From Nematostella vectensis (taxonomy: Eukaryota; Cnidaria; Anthozoa; Actiniaria; Edwardsiidae): DNA of 64,000 nucleotides. The DNA is taken from positions 808,501-872,500 of the forward strand of contig NC_064034.1 of assembly GCF_932526225.1 (NCBI RefSeq). Direction: 5' to 3'. A program made the position numbers and the translations under genes. Below are positions 57,610 to 64,000 of the stretch, in pieces (position 1 is the first letter of the stretch; the number at the start of each line of letters is the position of its first letter). Below the pieces are notes generated by a model that was not told the origin of the DNA, searched no databases, and was given only the letters and a program-made list of their open reading frames with translations.

Positions 57610-58040
57610 TTTAGACCCTGTCCCCACGTATACGTTTTCGTTTGAAAACGCAACCTTTTTGTTCCGTTTTCAAAAAAGATCCGCGTCCACACGAAGCGTT
57701 TTCATTTTGATACGTCCCGTCCCCACGAAAACGCAGTAACGATACGAAAACGATAACAAGTTCTACAGCGCATGCGTACTCGCGCGCCAAGTGGACTGGA
57801 CCTGAGTTATCACGCTATCGTTTTCGAAAGGTTCCGTTTTCGTCCGTCCCCACGGCACCAAAGGGCTATCGTTTTCAAATTGTCCCACTCTGGAGATCGT
57901 TTTCAAATTGTTCCACTTTGGAGATCGTTTTCAAATTGTTCCGTTCTCGGTAATCGTTTTCGCGTTTCCGTGTGGACGATACCCGTAGCAAAAAGGTTGC
58001 GTTTTCAAACGAAAACGGATACGTGGGGACGGGGTCTAAA
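57610..58040. mobile_element. MITE with about 50-bp terminal inverted repeats
   Basis: The left end TTTAGACCCTGTCCCCACGT with CGTTTGAAAACGCAACC is mirrored on the right by GGTTGCGTTTTCAAACG and ACGTGGGGACGGGGTCTAAA. Internal copies of the CGTTTTC and GTCCCCACG motifs recur in both orientations. It has no transposase. It directly abuts the next element. Confidence 0.85.
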
Positions 58041-58263
58041 TCCGCATTGTCACCAGTTTACTTCCGGTCGATTACGGAAAACGCGAAAGATATTTTAAAA
58101 TATTGAAAGGAGTGTGTTTATTTGAAGTTGCTTTGAGGATGTGATTGATAATTTAGAGCGGATGGCCTGTTTAATATCTCGGATTTTAATAGATTCTTTT
58201 GTCTTTTAACGGTTGAGGTTTCCGTCGGACCTCCGGAAGTAAACTGGTGATAATGCGGCTTTA
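58037..58263. mobile_element. Second MITE, adjacent to the first
   Basis: TAAATCCGCATTGTCACCAG with TTTACTTCCGG at the left is mirrored by CCGGAAGTAAACTGGTGATA and ATGCGGCTTTA at the right, about 225 bp end to end. Its left tip overlaps the right tip of the preceding element, so one probably inserted next to or into the other. Confidence 0.78.
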
Positions 58264-58596
58264 ATACAAACCACTACAAACCGTGCTTGTTCACCTTTGT
58301 TTTCGCCTCAGAAGGAAGCGAGGACACGAAGCTAAAGGAATGTTAAAAAAACACCTGCAATGTTACAATTTTAAGTATTATTTTTAATCGCTGAGTTTCA
58401 AACATCAACGAATTTTGTACCACTAACAATAGGGGGTAAATCTGTATATAACTGAATGTAGCTCACAGCTAGCGTACAGAACATAAGCGCTATGTACAAA
58501 TTTTTTTTGTAAACTACCCTAAGTATAAAACAACTTCATCTGTTTGTGTGGCTTCCCGTCGCATCTGTAGGGGGTGGGGGGTGGGGAGGGAGTATA

Positions 58597-61500
58597 TTAA
58601 TCAAAGTCGTCCGAGTTGTCATGATCGTCTTTTTGCTTGGATGGGGAACCACCGACTTGGAAAGCTGTACTCATAATCTTTGAAAGGAGACTGGCCTGGG
58701 GAATAATAACATAAATAAAGTCATTAATGCACGAACTTCAGCATTAAATATCTATTGTCCAGTTTGAACGCCATTACATGCGCTTTTGATACCTGTGTGG
58801 TGCATGCGCTTGTGGGATACTTTTGTGCTACATGCGCCTGTGGGATACCTGTGTGTCAATCTTGATTTGGGTTACCTGCGGGTCTATTCCAGGCGCCATG
58901 CCTCTAAGCTGATAAACAGTCACTTGTCCCTCGGAGTCACCCACAAGAATCGTCTGCATCTGAAGAACGAACCACCGAGTTAAACGTTAGACGAGGATAA
59001 CGTAGACTAGCTCTCGTCCGCCAATGGAATGTCACTTATTAACCAATAATTCGAAGCATCCAAACCTACCGCGGTGTTAAGGGCGAAGAGAACAGTCGTC
59101 AGCTTGCAATCTTGTACCGGGACGAAGGAAACCACTGGGTCAAGCCTGAAAATAAGCACCGGCCAAATCACTCTTGTTACACGAATCCTCTGCTTTGGAA
59201 GATTTCCAGATATGCGCGTAAAATGTTAGGAAAGGGCTTGGTGCATTTTGTCCGACAAAAGAGGCGTTACTTTTAATCAGTCTAGTTCAAAGGAGTGGAA
59301 ACCGAGAACAACAAAGAACAAGTGAATACTTCGTACTTACGTGTTGAGACTTAAGTCCCAGATCTCCACGGCGCGGTCGTTGACGCAAGCGAAGAGCGTC
59401 GCGCAGTCTGGTGACCAGCTGATATCATTCACTGATTTCTAGAAAGGAAATCAAAACTTCTTATGCAATATCCAAGGGGTTCACCGCCATGCTGCGACGA
59501 ACCAGGGTAGTAATTGGCAAAAACAATTTACTCGTACCACCCGTGCAACCATTCGATTCCTAAAAGAAGCTCAGAGAAATTAATAGAGAAAATATCTTGA
59601 GCTTATTTGAAGATAGTGGTTGACACTAACCGAGTAGATTTGAGTACCGACCGAGTAAATTCGACTACTAACCGAGTAGAGCCGAGTACTAACCGTAGAG
59701 GATAAGAAACTCATGACGGGGAACTGCCGATCGCAATGCCACAACCGAACGCTCCAGTCCGCACTGCACGTGAGAAACGCCTCTGGGTAGAGCGGATTCC
59801 ACTTTACTTGGTAGATGGGACCCTAGAACGAGAGCAGGAGAGAATATGGAGAGAACGACTTAAGGGGCCCATGAGGCGATAGCAAGGTAAGGTGGGCAAA
59901 CGTACCATCCATAATATAGCACGCAAACATCTAACATGCGCCCTACGCCTTGTGGCTGACACCAGATTCAGAGAAAATGGTGAGCGTAAATAAACATCAT
60001 GCAGACAGACCATGCTGGGTTGTGGGTTTGATTTCTAGACTTAAAATCAACGTGGTGACACAACAAGTTAATAGTCGTGCGGCAGATGTGATTCCATGCC
60101 AGCGCTGCGTGTACGCATGCGCAGTGCTGACTCAAGACGGGCAACTTACAGTCACCATAGTCGGCCCCAGGTCTCCAGCAACTTTCTATCATGTGTAAAG
60201 TAACAGGTATTAATTACGATTACAAGATATCATGTGTCAAGTAACAGGTATTATTCGAAATTACAAGATCCCATGTGTCAAGTAACAGGTATTAACCGAG
60301 ATTACAAGATATCATGTCAATTGATAGGTGTTAATCGCGATTACAAGATATCATGTGTCAAGTAACAGGTATTAACCGCGATTACAAGATATCATATGTC
60401 AATTAATAGGTGTTCATCGCGATTACAAGATATCATGTGTCAAGTAACAGGTATTAATCGAGATTACAAGATATCATATGTCAATTAATAGGTATTAATC
60501 GCGATTACAAGATATCATGTGTCAAGTAACAGGTATTAATCGCGATTACACAATATCGTGTGTCAAGTAACAGGTATTAATCGCGATTACAAGATATCAT
60601 ATGTCGATTAATAGGTATTAATCGCAATTACAAGATATCATGTGTCAAGTAACAGGTATTGATCGGGATTACAAGATATAATGTGTCAAGTAACAGGTAT
60701 TAATCGCGATTACACGATATCGTGTGTCAAGTAACAGGTATTAATCGCGATTACAGGACATCGCGTGTCAAATAACAGGTATTAATCGACATTACAAGAT
60801 ATTATGTGTCAAGTAACAGGTATTAATCGGGATTACAAGATATCATGTGTCAATCAACAGGTATTAATCGCGATTACAAGATATATTGTGTCAAGTAACA
60901 GGTATTAATCGTGATTACAAGATATCATGTGTCAATTAACAGGTATTAATCGGGATTACAAGATATCATGTGTCACGTAACAGGTATTAATCTCGATTAC
61001 AAGATATCATATGTCAATTAATAGGTATCAATCGCGATTACAAGATATCATGTGTCAATTAACAGGTATCAATCGCGATTACAAGATATCATGTGTCAAG
61101 TAACAGGTATTAATCGGGATTACAAGATATCATGTGTCACGTAACAGGTATTAATCGCGATTACAAGATATCATATGTCAATTAATAGGTATCAATCGCG
61201 ATTACAAGATATCATGTGTCAAGTAACAGGTAATAATCGGGATTACAAGATATCATGTGTCAGGTAACAGGTATTAATCGCGATTACAAGATCTCATTAA
61301 GGTGGTGTTACACGGGATAACATGCAACAAAAACTTTTCGCGATACATTGCATCGAAGAAAGCTTTTGACCGTGTAACATACCGTGCGACAACTTCCCGC
61401 GCATCAATTCACTCAGCAACACGTTGCGTGTTTTTGAACCCGCTTCAAAAACATGCATCAAAGAATGACAAATATCTGGTTATTTGTTGTAACATTTGTT

Positions 61501-63642
61501 TGGCAAAATGGATACGATACAATATATCGCGACAAGTTTTTGAGTCTAGGTGCCTTGGGCTTCCTAGACTATGTCAGCGTACGCGTCCTGCTGTCTGCCT
61601 GCCTGCGTGTACTTTCTGTGCTTTTCGCAACGCAGTATTTCTAGGTAACTTCCGGTTAAAGCTTTAGGAAGTATTAAACGCTCCGAAAAATATTTATACG
61701 TACGTTTCTGCAAGAAACTCTTCCATGTGGGTTGAGCGTGCGCATTGTCTAGTATCTGTAGTAGTAGTAATTTTGAGTCCGAAAAGAATAGGTGAAATTT
61801 TGACATGTTTAAAGTTTTTTTCAGCAAAGCTACGATAGTCTAGTGGTTAAATCAATGTGAAATCTTCACAAAGCGCAGGTTCAATATCAACCTTGTTTAT
61901 TTTTCTCGTAATTTTTTCTTTAGGTTTCTCACTTTCACTTTATTTTACTAAACATATTTTCTTATGATAAAATTCATAAGAGACACCTGTTTTTAATGAA
62001 CAATCAATTTTTCTCAATAATTATCCTAGGATTTTTCAATAATTATCCTAGGATTTTTCAATAATTTTCCTAGGATATTTGGAGGAGGGGTGGGTAAATT
62101 TTGCTCTCGCTGGTAAAAAGACACATAAGTTTACGAGATTTCACTTTTTAATCACATATTTTTGCAAAATATTGATTGCAGGCAGTTATTCAAGGCGACC
62201 CTCAAAACAAGCCCTAGCTCTCTCGCGCTGCCATTCAAAAAGTTATAAGAAAACAAACTTCTAATGACGTATTCGAATTCGCGGATAGAAACTGACTGCT
62301 CTGAAACTCAACAAAATCGCAAGCTATGCAGGCTGGTTGGCACCTAGACTCGTGTCCCCTTTGGGTCCCTATTACAAGACACCATTTGTAAAGTAACGGG
62401 GGGGGGGGCAACAGTATGTTTAAGAAAGGATGAAAATGTTACAAAATTAGTAAGTTGGATTACTACACGTATTTTTTAGCCGAAGCTTGTGGCTTTGGTC
62501 GACTTAGCAGGTATATCAATACCTAACAGATGATTATGTACTAGGTATGAATAAGATGTCTTTTATTGGAAATGCTACAACTCTCAACGAATGATTATGT
62601 ACTAGGCGTAAACAATATGTTTTATTGGGAATATCAAAACTCTGAATGGTAGAATTCGCTAACGACTGACAAATGACGACATACCAACGGTTGGTACTGA
62701 TGACCAAAAATATTAAGGTGTCAATGTATGCTGTGGTAAAATAAAACATAACTAGCCATAACCTCTTTCACGCGTGTGTATTTAAAAAGCACGCGAGGCT
62801 AACTCACCGTGTGTCACTTAAGGTAATTCCCTTGAAATAGTTCTACAACCCAGAATTTTTTTAAACTTGGCATAAACAATATTGAAGTTAAGGGCTTTCA
62901 AAAAATGTAATAAAAAAAATGGGGGTACCGACCTCGTTTTCACAACAGAGGGGCGTAGAGTTGACGCGTTTTTACTGATCGCGCAAGGAAAAATCACAAC
63001 TCTTAGTTTTCAAAAAGAGTGCCTATAGTCTTTAGATAATTAAGTTCTGTTTGTCGAGCTGCCAAAATCCGATCTCCTAAACAATAACCCGTAGTAGCTA
63101 ATGTTCAAAACAAATCACATTTTAAGAGATTGCACTAAAAGACATTGTTTTCGCCACTATTCATACGGTAAAATGCGCCATTTTGAAGTAATTTTACGGC
63201 TTTTAAGAGAAATAACAAAACTTCTACAACCCAACTTTTTTTCTTCTTTCAGTATATCATTTTTCCGTATATATTTAACTATTTGAGCAAATAAAAAATG
63301 GGGGTAACCGACTTCGTTTTTCTGTCAAAACGATTTTAAGTAAAAAACGCGTGCCTTTTGCTTTGTTTTCTTGTACAACTGTGGCGCGCGCGCGCACCTA
63401 ATACCGGAAAATTCGAACAAACAGCGCGCGCCACTATGCGCAGAAGGGGTGCGCAGTGCAATTCAAGGGAATTACCTTAACTTGACCTAACATAAGTAGC
63501 CATGGAACATCTGCATAAAACATCTTTCACGCACACGTGTATTTAAAAACTCACCGTGTGGCCATGGAAACTCTCCAGGTACTGCTCGTTATACGAACAT
63601 GAACACTTGTGAACATGCCCCTCTTCCGTCCCGGCCAGGTAT
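58597..63642 (-). CDS. DNAI4: Axonemal dynein intermediate chain 4-like, C-terminal six exons (5' end outside window)
   Basis: Exons (minus): 63642-63555, 59822-59694, 59438-59341, 59145-59070, 58953-58876, 58695-58597, all in phase, ending in TAA. The product is the end of a WD-repeat propeller: YLAGTEEGHVHKCSCSYNEQ, GPIYQVKWNPLYPEAFLTCS then ADWSVRLW, VNDISWSPDCATLFACVNDR then AVEIWDLSLNT, TTVLFALNTA, ILVGDSEGQVTVYQLRGM, and an acidic tail DDHDNSDDFD. The GTEEG-HKCSCSYNEQYL motif marks dynein intermediate chains. The LDP-after-IWDLS and VGDSEGQVTVY wording fits DNAI4 (WDR78) better than DNAI1. Family members assemble ciliary inner-arm dyneins. Two AGs 6 bp apart (before 58959 and before 58953) are possible acceptors; the shorter exon matches family spacing. 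The N-terminal half lies beyond position 64000. Confidence 0.85.
59630..59700 (-). repeat. Short tandem copies of a DNAI4 donor
   Basis: Minus strand: the exon end TCCTCTACG followed by GTTAGTACTCGG is trailed by CTCTACTCGGTTAGTAGTCG, TTTACTCGGTCGGTACTC and TCTACTCGGTTAGTGTC. The spacing is about 20-28 bp, so the junction is repeated two to three times. Confidence 0.75.
60185..61292. repeat. 41-bp minisatellite in a DNAI4 intron
   Basis: About 27 units of GTATTAATCGCGATTACAAG, ATATCATGTGTCAAGTAACA, G. Many units contain ATCGCGAT palindromes. Variants (CAATTAATAGG, CGGGATTAC, TATCAATCG) alternate, suggesting two-unit higher-order structure. Confidence 0.94.
61293..62757. other. Intron sequence without recognised gene
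   Basis: AT-rich intron of the DNAI4-like gene. AATAATTATCCTAGGATTTT occurs about three times in tandem at 62014-62075, and there is a G run near 62397. Small frames (61302-61667, 61564-61827) show no recognisable motif. Confidence 0.4.
61829..61900 (+). pseudogene. tRNA-like fragment (possible tRNA pseudogene or SINE head)
   Basis: GATAGTCTAGTGGTTAAATC resembles a Pol III A box (TAGTCTAGTGGTTA as in tRNA Glu/Asp). It is followed about 32 bp later by GGTTCAATATC, a B-box-like stretch with mismatches. A full cloverleaf cannot be formed convincingly, so it is not called as a functional tRNA. Confidence 0.4.
62757..62816 (-). repeat. Duplicate of the DNAI4 exon 63642-63555 donor region
   Basis: The minus strand here reads CACACGGTGAGTTAGCC, then TTTTTAAATACACACGCGTG and AAAGAGG. 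The true junction at 63565-63520 reads CCACACG followed by GTGAGTTTTTAAATACACG and TGAAAGATG. It looks like a former tandem copy, now separated from the original by the TTAA-flanked insertion. Confidence 0.7.
62818..63480. mobile_element. TTAA-flanked inverted-repeat element (piggyBac-like MITE, 663 bp)
   Basis: The ends are TTAAGGTAATTCCCTTGAA and TTCAAGGGAATTACCTTAA, perfect reverse complements with TTAA at each outer edge, the typical piggyBac target site. The interior has an internal direct duplication: CTACAACCCA... and AAAAAATGGGGGTACCGAC (about 62935) recur as CTACAACCCA and AAAAAATGGGGGTAACCGAC (about 63300). It encodes no transposase. Confidence 0.8.
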
Positions 63643-63714
63643 CTAACGTGGCCAAACAAACGTTACAGATTGCCAATACCCAGCCTTACCCAATGACCTC
63701 CCCCCCCCAAAAGC

Positions 63715-64000
63715 AAACAAAATAAATGCCCTACCCTAGCAAACACCCAATACCCTACCCCACCCAATACACTACCCCACCCAATACACTACCCCACCCA
63801 ATACCCTACCCCACCCAATACCCTACCCCACCCAATACCCTACCCCATCCAATACCCTACCCCACCCAATAACCTGCCCCACCCAATACCCTACACCACC
63901 CAATTTCCTACACCACCCAATACCCTACCCCACCCAATATTCTACCCCACCCAATACCCTACCCCACCCAATACCCTACCCCATCCAATACATTACCCCA
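63715..64000. repeat. 17-bp minisatellite reaching the window edge
   Basis: The unit is CCCAATACCCTACCCCA, about 16 visible copies, continuing past the edge. The minus strand has runs such as GGGTGGGGTAGGG, so G-quadruplexes are possible. It lies in a DNAI4 intron, about 75 bp upstream (gene sense) of the exon 63642-63555 acceptor. Confidence 0.93.

Noticed and set aside
59968-60192. An extra DNAI4 exon between 59822 and 63555
   Set aside because: The two flanking exons already join in phase at a conserved HT-GP boundary, so no additional exon is needed.
63715-64000. Telomere or subtelomere (CCCTA-like motifs)
   Set aside because: The unit is 17 bp with CCCTACCCCA, not the animal CCCTAA hexamer, and it lies inside a gene.

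Overview
The window looks like nuclear DNA from an early-branching animal. The genes have many small exons with GT-AG introns and belong to animal families: PPWD1, a ciliary dynein intermediate chain, a Reeler/DOMON/cytochrome b561 protein and a CG9801-type PP2C-like protein. The AT-rich spacers are full of minisatellites, MITE-like inverted repeats and a 5'-truncated CR1-like LINE. This fits an anthozoan cnidarian (sea anemone or coral) best, but that is inferred from general character and not proven here. There are no operons and no bacterial signals.

Layout. 1-2943 (-): 5' part of a coiled-coil gene that runs off the left edge. 3128-4242: foldback transposon inserted in an older repeat. 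4310-7540: no gene seen. 7838-12735: a 4.9-kb, 25-bp minisatellite with higher-order duplications, then a 62-bp repeat (12905-13560). 13655-26968 (-): a 19-exon ferric-reductase-like gene (Reeler, two DOMON, cytochrome b561), with several introns largely made of minisatellite. 27040-32390: no gene recognised. 32540-38790 (-): a four-exon PP2C-like gene. 39526-39732: a MITE. 41308-42907 (-): a four-exon gene for a 115-residue membrane protein, head to head with 42935-57360 (+), a complete 19-exon PPWD1 (614 aa). The two start codons are only 27 bp apart. 54988-56169, 57610-58263 and 62818-63480: inverted-repeat elements. 58597-63642 (-): the 3' six exons of a DNAI4/WDR78-like dynein intermediate chain that continues beyond the right edge. 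63715-64000: a G/C-strand-biased 17-bp array.

I rebuilt the gene models by hand from splice sites, reading phase and family similarity. Every internal junction listed is in phase. The genes are unrelated in function: spliceosome-associated prolyl isomerase, membrane redox protein, phosphatase-like protein, ciliary motor subunit. Only the 41308/42935 pair seems to share a control region.

The main unexpected signal is where the minisatellites lie. Many arrays are not randomly intronic: they start exactly at an exon edge, and their repeat unit contains a copy of the splice donor or acceptor plus a few exon bases. This occurs in three genes on both strands, and in a fourth gene the stop codon lies inside an array. 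The result is long runs of duplicated splice sites beside the real ones.
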